A DNA stretch of 64,000 bases from Vulcanimicrobiota bacterium. GTDB taxonomy: Bacteria; Vulcanimicrobiota; Vulcanimicrobiia; Vulcanimicrobiales; Vulcanimicrobiaceae. The stretch lies in contig PLWS01000003.1 in the NCBI GenBank assembly GCA_003151115.1, forward strand, positions 63,350-127,349, in the 5' to 3' direction. Shown here in pieces: positions 43,208 through 52,153 of this stretch. Each line of letters begins with the position of its first letter. Positions within the stretch are counted from its first letter, which is position 1. A model generated the notes under the pieces. It saw only the letters and a program-made list of their open reading frames with translations. It was not told the origin of the DNA and did no database searches. The translations under genes were made by a program, and so were the position numbers.

Positions 43208-43213
43208 ATTATA
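43208..43213 (-). promoter_or_regulatory. -10 box of the HNH gene promoter
   Basis: TATAAT on the minus strand, 22 bases upstream of the HNH ATG at 43185, in an AT-rich spacer (43186-43238). A convincing -35 is not visible. The leader contains the Shine-Dalgarno sequence GAGGTG. Confidence 0.5.
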
Positions 43214-43238
43214 CTAAAAGCGCGTGTTCGAGTTGTTG

Positions 43239-44099
43239 CTAAAAGATTAACGGAGTGCCCCCAGTGTAACGAGTTAGATCAGAAATGTTATTGTCGCTCG
43301 CGAATACCTTTGTACCGCTTATACGCAAGCGAGCTTTCATAGCTGCGCGCAATATCTTGGTGTTGACGCCTGGAACAAGCAGCATGCACCACTCCGCGTT
43401 GTAAGCCGCTCGCAGCGCCGCCAACGCATATGCGAGCATTTGCACCGAGTAGTTATGCGATACCGACGCCATCGGCCCAATCCGTCCGCTCGGCCAAACG
43501 TAGGCATATCCCGCGATTTCCGCCTCGCGCGTAAAAACAAATCCCTTAGCGTTATCGGCAAAATACAAATGGTCCGCCGAGCGCGCAGAGCCGCGCACCT
43601 CGCGATCCAGCTGATTGAGGGCGGAAGCATGCGCCATCGGATCGATAGGAACCGCGCCGAAGCGGTGCTCTCCAGACGCCATCTTCTCGAGCTCGCTCGC
43701 CCGCGGTACTTCGCCGGCGATTTCCAGTAACGGCGTCTGCATCGGTACGGCGACGCGCGAATAAAAAGCGAGTCCTTCCAAGTGCGCGGGATCCAACACA
43801 CCGCTCCGCGTAACCGATCCGGCGCCTTCGGCCGCAGCCGTCAAGAGTTCCAATCCCAATCCGCGTCCGCGAAACGACGGCTCGACGTACAGATCGCTCA
43901 GAAACCACTCGTCCTCAAGCGCGTGCGGCATCGCAATGCCGATCGCGGTTCCCTCGTCGCGCGCTACGAATACACCGTTCGGCGCAACATGCGCGAGATC
44001 GACGTACAGCCGCGCGTCATGCTCGTTGGCGGTGCGCCGGCGCGCAAAATAAGCGACCTCATCGGCAGTTGCAGGCCCGATGACCTGCTCGTTAGCCAC
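43239..44099 (-). CDS. GNAT-family N-acetyltransferase
   Basis: 286 aa. The first GNAT domain (~1-130) has the acetyl-CoA-binding strand-loop LSDLYVEPSFRGRGLGLELL (R/QxxGxG/A form RGRGLG). The second half (~150-280) keeps the fold pattern with KGFVFTREAEIAGYAYVW but no clear acetyl-CoA loop, suggesting a tandem GNAT with one degenerate copy. Substrate unknown. GTG at 44099 overlaps the rdgB stop by 8 bases, so it is translated with rdgB. Confidence 0.85.
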   Translation of the reverse strand: MANEQVIGPATADEVAYFARRRTANEHDARLYVDLAHVAPNGVFVARDEGTAIGIAMPHALEDEWFLSDLYVEPSFRGRGLGLELLTAAAEGAGSVTRSGVLDPAHLEGLAFYSRVAVPMQTPLLEIAGEVPRASELEKMASGEHRFGAVPIDPMAHASALNQLDREVRGSARSADHLYFADNAKGFVFTREAEIAGYAYVWPSGRIGPMASVSHNYSVQMLAYALAALRAAYNAEWCMLLVPGVNTKILRAAMKARLRISGTKVFASDNNISDLTRYTGGTPLIF

Positions 44100-44688
44100 G
44101 AGTTCGCAACGCGCTCAAAAGCGCACTAGCCGCCCGGCCGCGATGACTCACGCGGTTCTTCGCATCATTATCGAGTTCCGCGAACGTTTTTCTAGCGGGC
44201 GGATAAAAAAAGATCGGATCGTATCCGAATCCGAATTTGCCGTGTTCTTCAGTCGCAATCGTGCCGCGAACTTCTCCGTAACCTTTGACCTCGGAACCGT
44301 CGCTGAGAATCAGCAGCATCGCGCAACAAAACTTCGCGGCGCGCTTGTCCTCCGGTACGTCCTTCATCTCTTCCAGCAGTGCTTCGCGCCGAGCGGGCCA
44401 GGTCGCATCGGGGCCTTGATAACGTGAAGAAAGCACGCCGGGTCGTCCGTCGAGCGCCGCTACCTCGAGTCCGGAATCGTCCGCCAGCACTGCGCCGTCG
44501 ACGCCGGCCTGCTGAAGCTGGCCGCGCAGTGCGCGCGCTTTGATTGCCGCGTTTTCGACGTAGCTCGTCTCGCCCTCAGCCGGCTCCGCGTAGAGCGGAT
44601 ACGTATCGAGATCGAGTTCCGTGCCCGCGAATATCTCGCGCAGCTCACCGAGCTTGCCAAGGTTCTTGGTCGCGACGAACGTCTTCAA
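44092..44688 (-). CDS. rdgB: Non-canonical purine NTP pyrophosphatase (RdgB/HAM1)
   Basis: 198 aa. It hydrolyses ITP, dITP and XTP to keep damaged purines out of nucleic acids. Signatures: FVATKNLGKLGELREIF at the start, VLADDSGLEVAALDGRPGV and FGYDPIFF. TTG at 44688 is the start, 3 bases after the lepA stop. Length is normal. Confidence 0.94.
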   Translation of the reverse strand: MKTFVATKNLGKLGELREIFAGTELDLDTYPLYAEPAEGETSYVENAAIKARALRGQLQQAGVDGAVLADDSGLEVAALDGRPGVLSSRYQGPDATWPARREALLEEMKDVPEDKRAAKFCCAMLLILSDGSEVKGYGEVRGTIATEEHGKFGFGYDPIFFYPPARKTFAELDNDAKNRVSHRGRAASALLSALRTRG

Positions 44689-44691
44689 ACG

Positions 44692-46509
44692 CTACTCGGA
44701 CCCCAAGCGCAGCACCGCCATAAAGGCCTCCTGAGGCAGATCGACTTTGCCGACGCGTTTCATCCGCTCTTTGCCGGCCTTCTGCTTCTCTAAAAGTTTG
44801 CGTTTGCGCGTGATGTCGCCGCCATAGCATTTGGCAAGCACGTTCTTGCGCATCGCGGTCACCGTCTCGCGCGCGACGATCTTTCCGCCGATGGCCGCTT
44901 GAATCGGCACCTCGAACATCTGCCGCGGAATCAGCTCCTTCAGCTTCTCCGCCAACGCGCGGCCGCGGGCCGCGGCACGCTCGCGCGAAATAATAAACGA
45001 CAGCGCGTCCACGACGTCGCCGCTCAGCAATATCTCCAGCTTGACAAGGTCGCCCTCGCGGTACCCGATGATGTCGTAATCCAGCGACGCATAGCCCTTC
45101 GTGCGCGATTTGAGTTGATCGAAATAGTCGATGATGACCTCGATGAGCGGCATTTCGTACGTCATGATGACGCGGCCGTCATGGAGATACTCCATGTTGC
45201 CGAGTTCGCCGCGCCGCGCTTGCGTGATCTCCATAATCGCCCCGACGTAATCGGGCGGCGTGATAATCGTCGCTTTGACGTACGGCTCCTCGATCATCGA
45301 AATGAGCGTCGTCGCGGGGAGTTTGCTCGGGTTGTCGATCATCTCAACGGTTCCATCCGTTCGCGTCACGCGGAACACAACCGAAGGCGATGTCGCGATG
45401 AGATCGAGCCCGTAATCTCGCTCCAGCCGCTCTTGCACGATCTCCATGTGCAGAAGGCCGAGAAAGCCGCAGCGGAAACCGAACCCGAGCGCGACCGACG
45501 TCTCCGGCTCGTACGTGAATGCTGCGTCGTTGAGTTTCAGCTTCTCGAGCGCGTCGCGCAACGCGCCGTACTCGGCGCCCTCGTTTGGATATAAGCCGCA
45601 GTAGACCATCGGGACGGCTTTGCGGTAGCCGGTCAAAGGAACGTGCGCCGGATCGTTCGCTCCGGTAATTGTGTCGCCGACGTCGATCTCACCCAGCGAT
45701 TTGATATTACCGATCACGTAACCGACGCCGCCCATGTCGAGCTTCGCCGTCGGCTGCATATGCGGCGCGAAGATCCCCACCTCGGTGCATTCGAAGACAC
45801 GCTGATGCGCCATCGACATGAACTTCGTGCCCGCATGCAGTTCGCCGTCGGCAACGCGCACGTACGCAACAACTCCGCGATACGAATCGAACTGCGCGTT
45901 GAAGACCAACGCTCGCAGGTGATCGCGATGACCCTTGGGCGGTGGAATCCGGTGCACGATCGCTTCCAGGATCTCGTCGATGCCGACACCGTTCTTGGCG
46001 CTGGCTAAAATGCACTCGCTGCGCTCCATGATGAGCAACTCTTCGACCTCGCCCATCACGCGTTCGGGATCGGCGGCCGGCAAATCGATCTTGTTGATGA
46101 CCGGAATGATCGTCAGATCGTGCTCGAGCGCAAGGTGATAGTTGGCGAGCGTCTGGGCCTCAATGCCCTGCGCCGCGTCGATAATGAGAATCGCGCCTTC
46201 GCAAGCCGCCAGCGATCGCGAAACTTCATACGAGAAGTCGACGTGCCCGGGCGTATCGATCAAATTCAGTTGATAGGTCTTGCCATCGCGCGCGGGATAG
46301 CTGAGCGTGACGGGGTGCATACGGATCGTGATCCCGCGCTCGCGTTCCAGGTCCATCGCGTCGAGCGCTTGATCTTCCATGTTGCGCAGCTCGATCGTGC
46401 GCGTCATCTCGAGCAGCCGGTCGGAGAGCGTCGTTTTTCCGTGGTCGATGTGGGCGATGATGCAAAAATTGCGGACGCCCTCCGCAATTTCGCTACGGTG
46501 AGCGGTCAA
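44692..46509 (-). CDS. lepA: Elongation factor 4 (LepA) GTPase
   Basis: 605 aa. Ribosomal GTPase that back-translocates or assists initiation under stress. G1 [11 protein letters not shown]3 [12 protein letters not shown] and G4 NKIDLP, followed by EF-G-like domains and the LepA-specific C-terminal domain ([21 protein letters not shown]). I prefer the TTG at 46509, which overlaps the yggT stop as TTGA; an in-frame TTG at 46515 would add two residues. No Shine-Dalgarno sequence is visible, consistent with coupling. Confidence 0.95.
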   Translation of the reverse strand: MTAHRSEIAEGVRNFCIIAHIDHGKTTLSDRLLEMTRTIELRNMEDQALDAMDLERERGITIRMHPVTLSYPARDGKTYQLNLIDTPGHVDFSYEVSRSLAACEGAILIIDAAQGIEAQTLANYHLALEHDLTIIPVINKIDLPAADPERVMGEVEELLIMERSECILASAKNGVGIDEILEAIVHRIPPPKGHRDHLRALVFNAQFDSYRGVVAYVRVADGELHAGTKFMSMAHQRVFECTEVGIFAPHMQPTAKLDMGGVGYVIGNIKSLGEIDVGDTITGANDPAHVPLTGYRKAVPMVYCGLYPNEGAEYGALRDALEKLKLNDAAFTYEPETSVALGFGFRCGFLGLLHMEIVQERLERDYGLDLIATSPSVVFRVTRTDGTVEMIDNPSKLPATTLISMIEEPYVKATIITPPDYVGAIMEITQARRGELGNMEYLHDGRVIMTYEMPLIEVIIDYFDQLKSRTKGYASLDYDIIGYREGDLVKLEILLSGDVVDALSFIISRERAAARGRALAEKLKELIPRQMFEVPIQAAIGGKIVARETVTAMRKNVLAKCYGGDITRKRKLLEKQKAGKERMKRVGKVDLPQEAFMAVLRLGSE

Positions 46510-46781
46510 TAGCAAGCAAACGCGTTAGGCCGGATCAGGAAATTGTCCAGCAGCCATAGCAGAAAGATCACGATCATGAACGACCAGTCGATCCCGCCCG
46601 CCGGGGGAACCAAGCGCCGCACGGGAGCCAGCACCGGTTCGACCAGCATATCCACCCAGCGGCTCCAAGCGCCGCGGAGGTCGGGCACAAACGAAAGCAC
46701 GGCGTAGACGAGCATGATGATCGTATAGAGCCAGATGACTTTGTCCAGCACAAAAAAGACCTGGCAAGACAGCGCGCTCAT
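46506..46781 (-). CDS. YggT-family integral membrane protein
   Basis: 91 aa with two hydrophobic segments ([18 protein letters not shown] and [18 protein letters not shown]) around a short loop [20 protein letters not shown], the YggT signature (P-hydrophobic-PVRR). YggT proteins are often near the divisome or cell-envelope genes; function is poorly defined. It lies 12 bases after the M23 peptidase and overlaps lepA. Confidence 0.9.
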   Translation of the reverse strand: MSALSCQVFFVLDKVIWLYTIIMLVYAVLSFVPDLRGAWSRWVDMLVEPVLAPVRRLVPPAGGIDWSFMIVIFLLWLLDNFLIRPNAFACY

Positions 46782-46793
46782 GAGCTGGCCGTT

Positions 46794-47717
46794 CTAGGGA
46801 AGAGAGGCTAAAACTTTTGGCGGGACGCCGTTGAGGTAGGGCGCGGGATCGACCGCAGCGCCGTTGAGCATCACCTGATAGTGAAGGTGGGGGCCGGTCG
46901 AGAAGCCGGTGTCGCCTACGAGGCCGATCAGCTCGCCCTTGTGGACGTACTCGCCCGCAGACACATCGAAGCGCGAGAGGTGCGCGTACCAGGTGTGATA
47001 GCCGTTGCCGTGATCGATATCGATCTTCATTCCGAAGCCGCCGTCCCAACCCGCGCTGGCAACCGTGCCTGCGGCCGTAGCGTGGACGGCGTCGCCGTAG
47101 TTCGCGCCGAGGTCGACGCCCGGATGAAACTCTACGTCGGGCGCGGAGCGGTAGCAGAAACAGCCCACTACGGGTGCGCCGTCAACCGGATCGATCGACG
47201 GGATTGCCGCCAGGAGCCGCGCACGCGCCAATTCGGCGAGATGATGCATGTTCAAAACGTGCAGCGTCAGCCGGCGCAAGTCGTCGGCTTGGCGGAGCGT
47301 TTCATTTGAAGCTTGTGCGAGCTGGTCGACGTGCCGCGCCAGTTGAACGACGCCGGGCTTTCCGCTCGAGGGCACCCACGACGTCTTCTGTACGCCGCCG
47401 GCGTGCGAACGCGGCTTCGCTCCGACGCCGATCAGTTGCTGAATCTCCTGATTCTGGCGCTGGACTTGCTGGAGCTGCGAGCGGATCGCGCTCGCCTTTT
47501 TATCCAAGCTCTGCAACTGCTCGTGCTGTGATTGCAGCGCGGCTTGCTGTGCGTGCACGCGGAATACCTGGAAGCCCGCGCCGGCCAGCACGAGAAGCAG
47601 GACCGCCGCCAAGGCGGCGGAGCCTGAAACGATGTGCTTGCGCGTCACTTCAAAGCGATGAACGACATCGCCCCGTTGCGGCACGATCTTAATGAAGTAG
47701 CGTTCTTTTATGCTCAA
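46794..47717 (-). CDS. Membrane-anchored M23-family metallopeptidase/murein hydrolase regulator
   Basis: 307 aa. One N-terminal transmembrane helix (about 30-52), a coiled coil (~55-110, QQAALQSQHEQLQSLDKKAS), and a C-terminal LytM/M23 domain (~190-305). The latter has FHPGVDLGANYGDAVHATA (HxxxD zinc ligands), HGNGYHTWYAHLS and GPHLHYQVML (HxH). All four metal ligands appear present, so it could be an active endopeptidase rather than an EnvC-like activator. TTG at 47717 is the start. Confidence 0.9.
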   Translation of the reverse strand: MSIKERYFIKIVPQRGDVVHRFEVTRKHIVSGSAALAAVLLLVLAGAGFQVFRVHAQQAALQSQHEQLQSLDKKASAIRSQLQQVQRQNQEIQQLIGVGAKPRSHAGGVQKTSWVPSSGKPGVVQLARHVDQLAQASNETLRQADDLRRLTLHVLNMHHLAELARARLLAAIPSIDPVDGAPVVGCFCYRSAPDVEFHPGVDLGANYGDAVHATAAGTVASAGWDGGFGMKIDIDHGNGYHTWYAHLSRFDVSAGEYVHKGELIGLVGDTGFSTGPHLHYQVMLNGAAVDPAPYLNGVPPKVLASLP

Positions 47718-47806
47718 AAAAAAGACTCATCGGCGTACGGAAGCCGGGACGAGGCAGGTTCGAGCCTGGGCGACCCCGCCCTCCCCCCGGGATGCGGGTT
47801 AACCAC

Positions 47807-47914
47807 AACGGGGGTCAGGTGGTTCGCGGCACCCGTAAGGGCTCGCTTACCGTTGCTCCCTTCCGGTCCTGGCGGGGTTCACGAGGTTACGCTGCGCGAG
47901 GCCCGGCCCCCGTT
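47807..47914 (-). ncRNA. ffs: Signal recognition particle 4.5S-type RNA
   Basis: About 108 nt on the minus strand. The conserved apical domain is clear: CCAGGACCGGAAGGGAGCA, then the return strand with GGGTGCCGCG. The ends pair as AACGGGGG/CCCCCGTT, giving a single long hairpin. It binds Ffh and FtsY for co-translational membrane targeting. No Alu domain is evident. The flanking 47718-47806 bases have no supported feature. Confidence 0.93.
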
Positions 47915-47926
47915 ATGGCGACAAGC

Positions 47927-47953
47927 ATCATAGCACAAAGGGGCGATTTCCAA
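47927..47953 (-). promoter_or_regulatory. Promoter of the SRP RNA gene
   Basis: On the minus strand, TATGAT at 47927-47932 is preceded by TTGGAA at 47948-47953 with 15-base spacing (or GTTGGA with 16). Transcription would begin a few bases before the 5' pairing arm of the SRP RNA. It lies in the 75-base gap divergent from the M3 peptidase gene. Confidence 0.5.
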
Positions 47954-47989
47954 CGTTTCCAAAAACGACACCCCTTCCGGAGGTACAGA

Positions 47990-50011
47990 TTGAAGCGCAT
48001 CGCCCTCTACGCCGTCCTGTTTCTCGCTTGCCCGCTTCAGGCCGCCGCCGCAGCCGGACCTACCCCGGTCAATTGGAATCTGACCAAAGACCAGATTGCC
48101 TCTTCCTGTAAATCTGCGATCGGGCAGGCGCAGAACCGCCTGAACGCCGTCCTGGCGCTGCATGGCCGGCGCACGTTCGGCAACACGGTGCTGTCCTTAG
48201 AAAACTTATCTTCGGATCTGAACGACTCAACGGTCGCCGATCAATTTCTTTTCAATGTGACCACCGACTCCGGCGTGCAGCAGGCCTCGTTGAATTGCAA
48301 CAACGACGAATCGTCCTTCTTCACCGATTTGACGGCGAGCCCGCAACTCTACGCGGCCCTATCGGCCGCGGTGCGCAGCAACACGGCGACGAACGTTTAT
48401 CAGCGCAAGCTCGCGTCGATCTGGCTCGACACGCTCAAGCGCAGCGGAGCCGGTTTGCCGTCGGCACGGCGCCTGGAGTTCGTGCGCCTCAGCAAAGAGC
48501 TGACCGACCTGCAGAACACCTTCGCGCAAAATCTCGGAAACGACGCGACCACGGTAACGATCACGGCCGCTCAAGCCGCGATGCTGCCGCAGGGCTTTGT
48601 CGGCGGCTTGGTCGTCCCCGTGAACGAAAGCACGGTCACGCCCTTCATGCAAAACGAAACCGATGAATCGGCGAGGCAAGCATATTACATCGCCTACAAC
48701 AATCGCGAAGCCGCGGCCAACACGCCGCTGCTGGAGCGCGCAATCGCGGTGCGCGACCGGTTGGCGCATTTGCTGGGATACGAAACGTGGGCGGCCTATC
48801 AGGTCTCGAACCGCACCGCGAAGACGCCGCAGCGCATCGAGACCTTCTTGGGCGGCCTCGACAAGACGCTGCTGCCTAAAGCAAGCGCCGAAGTTGCGAA
48901 TCTGACCGCGCTAAAAATTTCCGACACTCACGATCCGGCCGCCGTGCTTCATCCGTGGGACTTCACCTACTACGACAACGTGCTGCACAAGACGCAATAC
49001 GCGGTCGACCAAAACGAGATCCGGCAATACTTTCCGGTGCAGCACACGATCGACGCCGTGCTCGATATTTACCACCGCCTTCTAGGCGTGGATTTCAAAC
49101 AAATCACGCCGGCCGAGGCCTGGAATCCTGACGTGCTCGAATACTCGGTCAGCGACTCGGCCACCGGCCGTTTCATCGGAACGACGTACTTCGATCTTTA
49201 CCCGCGGCCGCACAAGTACGGACACTTTGCGAATTTCCCGATCATGCCGGTCCGCAAGCTTTCCAGTGGGAGTTACCGTCCGCCATTTGCCGCTATCTTA
49301 GGAAACTGGCCTCGCCCGGCGCCCGGCCAGCCGGCGCTTCTGAGTCACGACGACGTCGTGACCTTCTTCCACGAGTTTGGGCACAACATGGCCGCGCTGC
49401 TGGCAACGGCGCCCTATGAATCGCTTTCCAACGGCTTCGTTTGGGATTTCGTGGAAGCGCCGTCACAGATGCTCGAGAATTTCGTCTGGCAGCCTTCGGT
49501 ACTCAAACAAATCAGCTCGAACTGGCAGACGGGCCAACCGCTGCCCGACGATCTGATAAACAGTTTGATCAACGCGCGCTACGTCGATGATGCCTATGCG
49601 ACGACGCGGCAGATCATGTACGCGCAGATCGATATGACGTACCATACCAGCGGTCCACACGTCGATACGACCGCGGTGTGGGATCGGCTGGCGGCGGAAC
49701 TCACGCCCATGCCGGCAGTGCCGGAAACTCGCCCGCAAGCATCCTTCGGGCACTTGATGGGCGGGTATGACGCGGGCTACTACGGCTATCTGTGGTCGAA
49801 GGTCTACGCGCAAGACATGTTCACGGCGTTCCTCAACGGTGGCCTCGAAAGCCCGGTCGTCGGCATGCGCTACCGTCGCGATATCTTGCAGCCCGCGCGC
49901 ACGTACGATCCCGATGTGGAAGTCAAGAACTTCCTCGGCCGTCCGATGAACCCCAATGCTTTCTATGCGGAATTCAACAACCCGCAGCCGCCGGGGGTCA
50001 CCAAACCATGA
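47990..50011 (+). CDS. Secreted M3-family (thimet oligopeptidase-like) metallopeptidase
   Basis: 673 aa. The start is TTG at 47990, preceded by GGAGGT at 5-base spacing; the longer frame from 47792 lies over the SRP RNA and is rejected. A signal peptide (LKRIALYAVLFLACPLQAAAAA) sends it to the periplasm, unlike most bacterial M3 peptidases. The zinc site is FFHEFGHNMAALL near residue 460, with a downstream Glu in FVEAPSQMLENF. It probably degrades oligopeptides. The stop overlaps the next gene as ATGA. Confidence 0.92.
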   Translation: MKRIALYAVLFLACPLQAAAAAGPTPVNWNLTKDQIASSCKSAIGQAQNRLNAVLALHGRRTFGNTVLSLENLSSDLNDSTVADQFLFNVTTDSGVQQASLNCNNDESSFFTDLTASPQLYAALSAAVRSNTATNVYQRKLASIWLDTLKRSGAGLPSARRLEFVRLSKELTDLQNTFAQNLGNDATTVTITAAQAAMLPQGFVGGLVVPVNESTVTPFMQNETDESARQAYYIAYNNREAAANTPLLERAIAVRDRLAHLLGYETWAAYQVSNRTAKTPQRIETFLGGLDKTLLPKASAEVANLTALKISDTHDPAAVLHPWDFTYYDNVLHKTQYAVDQNEIRQYFPVQHTIDAVLDIYHRLLGVDFKQITPAEAWNPDVLEYSVSDSATGRFIGTTYFDLYPRPHKYGHFANFPIMPVRKLSSGSYRPPFAAILGNWPRPAPGQPALLSHDDVVTFFHEFGHNMAALLATAPYESLSNGFVWDFVEAPSQMLENFVWQPSVLKQISSNWQTGQPLPDDLINSLINARYVDDAYATTRQIMYAQIDMTYHTSGPHVDTTAVWDRLAAELTPMPAVPETRPQASFGHLMGGYDAGYYGYLWSKVYAQDMFTAFLNGGLESPVVGMRYRRDILQPARTYDPDVEVKNFLGRPMNPNAFYAEFNNPQPPGVTKP

Positions 50012-50475
50012 TGCTCGCAGCCGCAGCGTTCGCTTTGGCGTCCTACACGTTCAAGCCCAACACGACGTTGCCGTTTACCGCCGTTTACGACAAATGCGGC
50101 GGCGGCAACGTCTCGCCCGAACTGCATTGGACGAACGCTCCGCGCGGCACGCGCAGCTTCGCGCTGACCGTTTTCGATCCCGACGCGACCGGCGGCTGGT
50201 ACCATTGGGTTGCCTATAACATTCCCGTGTCCGTCAGCGAGCTGCGGGCGGGCATAAGGTTACAGCTCGCGGAAGTCGGCGCGACGTCGTTCGGCCAGTT
50301 GCGTTACGGCGGACCGTGTCCGCCGCCGGGCAAGGTCCATCACTACATCTTTACGCTGTATGCGTTGGACACCAAGCGGATCGGACCGACCGGGATGACC
50401 GGCCCGCGCGCGGAGGCTGCGATGCGAAAACACGTCCTCGCGCGCGCGAGCGTTACCGGCTTGTACCGGCGCTGA
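50008..50475 (+). CDS. YbhB/YbcL-family (PEBP, Raf kinase inhibitor-like) protein
   Basis: 155 aa with a short hydrophobic N-terminus (MMLAAAAFALASYTFK) that may act as a signal. PEBP signatures: GGGNVSPELHWTNAP, SFALTVFDPDA, YHWVAYNIP, and GGPCPPPGKVHHYIFTLYAL. Bacterial PEBP proteins bind small anionic ligands; function is unknown. Its ATG overlaps the M3 peptidase stop by 4 bases, and it ends base-to-base against a convergent gene. Confidence 0.9.
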   Translation: MMLAAAAFALASYTFKPNTTLPFTAVYDKCGGGNVSPELHWTNAPRGTRSFALTVFDPDATGGWYHWVAYNIPVSVSELRAGIRLQLAEVGATSFGQLRYGGPCPPPGKVHHYIFTLYALDTKRIGPTGMTGPRAEAAMRKHVLARASVTGLYRR

Positions 50476-51477
50476 TTATTGCGCCTGGGTAAAACCGGGC
50501 GGGACACTGAACAGCGCGTCCGCTTGCGGCTTGGTGAGCCAAAGAACGTTTCCGCGCTGCGTCACGCTTTGGAACTTTCCGGCAGCGTCACCCGACAGCA
50601 TCGTCATGCGGTTGTACATCTCGAGCTTGTCGCCCGTGTGCATCCAATACATGCCCGTCGCGTTCCCGTGCATGGTCGGCTTGCAGCCGCCTTGCACGAC
50701 CATATCGACCGGCGTTGCCGTTCCGCGACCTTTCGGAAGCGGACACATGCGGCGCGGAACCGTGATGTTCGAAACGTAGCGTTCGTTCTCGGCGCCGAAC
50801 GAACCGTTGCTGCACGAGCCGGTGGCGTTCGTCATCGACATTTGCGTCGTGTCGGTGGAACCGTGCGTCGGTATTCCCTGAAGCGTCTTTGCCCCCAGAT
50901 TCACGGCGTTTGACGTGACCGTTAAGTCCATCGTGCCGGGCGCCTCGTTGACCCGCTGCGGCTGCCCCATCGGCTGCTGTGCCGTAACGCACGGCGCGGC
51001 GCTGCCGTTTGTGTTGATAATCTTATACGTCTTGCGCGCAAGATCGAGCTGAATGGCCTGATGCTGCGCGCACTTATCGATGACTGCGGTCTTAGCGACC
51101 ACGTTATCCGTCCGCACCCACCCATTATAATAGGCCAAGCGCGTGAGCGTGCCGTCGGTAAGCGAGAGCTGCATCTGGTTGCCGGCTTCTTCGGCCTGCG
51201 ATGAAGCATTAGTGACCGAGCTCAGCAACCCGCCGAAGAGTCCTCCGCGCCGCGGCGCGGGAGTCGAGGCGACTGTCGCAGGCGCGTCCGCTAAGATCTT
51301 TTGATAGGCGTCGGCGAACGTGCCCGGGGGCGGAGCCGTCGCGGGCGCGAGCACCATACGCGCTATCTCGTCGTACTGAAGACCGACATATTTCGGCGGG
51401 GCGGCCGTTGCGCTGACGATGCTGAGCGTGAGCGCGAAAAAGCAAATGCCGGCTGCCGTAATTGAGCGCTTATACAT
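50476..51477 (-). CDS. Secreted protein of unknown function
   Basis: 333 aa. Signal peptide YKRSITAAGICFFALTLSI (cleavage near ATA-APP). The mature protein has a Pro/Ala/Thr-rich linker, a Gly motif GGLFGGLL, and a C-terminal ~170 residues with five or six Cys (TGSCSNGSFG, RRMCPLPKG, QGGCKPTMHG), probably disulfide-bonded. Expression signals are strong: AGGAGG 4 bases before the ATG. No recognised family. Convergent with the YbhB-like gene and divergent from the next secreted protein. Confidence 0.75.
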   Translation of the reverse strand: MYKRSITAAGICFFALTLSIVSATAAPPKYVGLQYDEIARMVLAPATAPPPGTFADAYQKILADAPATVASTPAPRRGGLFGGLLSSVTNASSQAEEAGNQMQLSLTDGTLTRLAYYNGWVRTDNVVAKTAVIDKCAQHQAIQLDLARKTYKIINTNGSAAPCVTAQQPMGQPQRVNEAPGTMDLTVTSNAVNLGAKTLQGIPTHGSTDTTQMSMTNATGSCSNGSFGAENERYVSNITVPRRMCPLPKGRGTATPVDMVVQGGCKPTMHGNATGMYWMHTGDKLEMYNRMTMLSGDAAGKFQSVTQRGNVLWLTKPQADALFSVPPGFTQAQ

Positions 51478-51558
51478 GCATCCTCCTAAAGTGATAGCAC
51501 CGGGAGAGACCGAAGACTTCCGTGGCAGCTTTTCCGCCCCTACCTCCGGAGGGTCCCA

Positions 51559-52152
51559 ATGCGACGATTACTGCTTATGCTCTCTGCCTTCTCCGCAATT
51601 GGACTGCTGGCAATCCCGCACGGGGCGCGTGCGGCGTCCCCCGCCATCGAGGCAATGACCGACCAGCAACTCAACACATACATCAACTTCGCGGGGCTAC
51701 GCACGCGCATCGACAAGATCGAAACCGTCAAGAGCCCAGACGGCCGGCCAATTTTGCAGAAGGCCGGCGGAACGCCCGACGGTACCGGGTACATCATGGT
51801 TACCGTCAGCCTGCAAAATCCGAGCGCAACCGACCTTATCGGCATTCCCGGAAATTTGCTCGGGTTCGAATTGGCTGATGGGACGCAAATCGACGAGGTC
51901 GGACCCGACGGTTTCTACATTCTACCGAGTCTCAACGACTCGCCAGACTCCCTCCACCCGAAGCAACACATCCAAGTCGTCTATGTGAAAACGAATTGGA
52001 ACGGCCAAGACATCACCAAAATGTTCCTCAAAGTGAACAGCGGGGGAAGCGAAAACGATACGGGCTATAAATACGCCCGCTTCCAAATTCCCAAGGGATA
52101 CGTGACGCAATTGGATCCGGTAGCCACACCCGCGCCTTCACCGGAGCCTTAA
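51559..52152 (+). CDS. Secreted protein of unknown function
   Basis: 197 aa. Signal peptide RRLLLMLSAFSAIGLLAIP then HGARAASP. The mature domain includes YINFAGLRTRIDKIETVKSP, VTVSLQNPSATDLIGIPGN and LKVNSGGSENDTGYKYARFQ, a beta-sandwich-like alternation. The C-terminus is a Pro-rich tail. A strong Shine-Dalgarno sequence (GGAGGG) precedes the ATG. Divergent from the 333-aa secreted protein with 81 bases between. hmgA begins 1 base after the stop. Confidence 0.75.
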   Translation: MRRLLLMLSAFSAIGLLAIPHGARAASPAIEAMTDQQLNTYINFAGLRTRIDKIETVKSPDGRPILQKAGGTPDGTGYIMVTVSLQNPSATDLIGIPGNLLGFELADGTQIDEVGPDGFYILPSLNDSPDSLHPKQHIQVVYVKTNWNGQDITKMFLKVNSGGSENDTGYKYARFQIPKGYVTQLDPVATPAPSPEP

Positions 52153-52153
52153 A

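Noticed and set aside
47757-47780. A tRNA T-arm-like sequence (GGTTCGAGCC) on the plus strand next to the SRP RNA
   Set aside because: The stem does not pair over five bases and no acceptor, D-arm or anticodon arm surrounds it.
47792-47989. N-terminal extension of the M3 peptidase to 47792
   Set aside because: It would cover the SRP RNA gene and its promoter; TTG 47990 has GGAGGT and a clean signal peptide.
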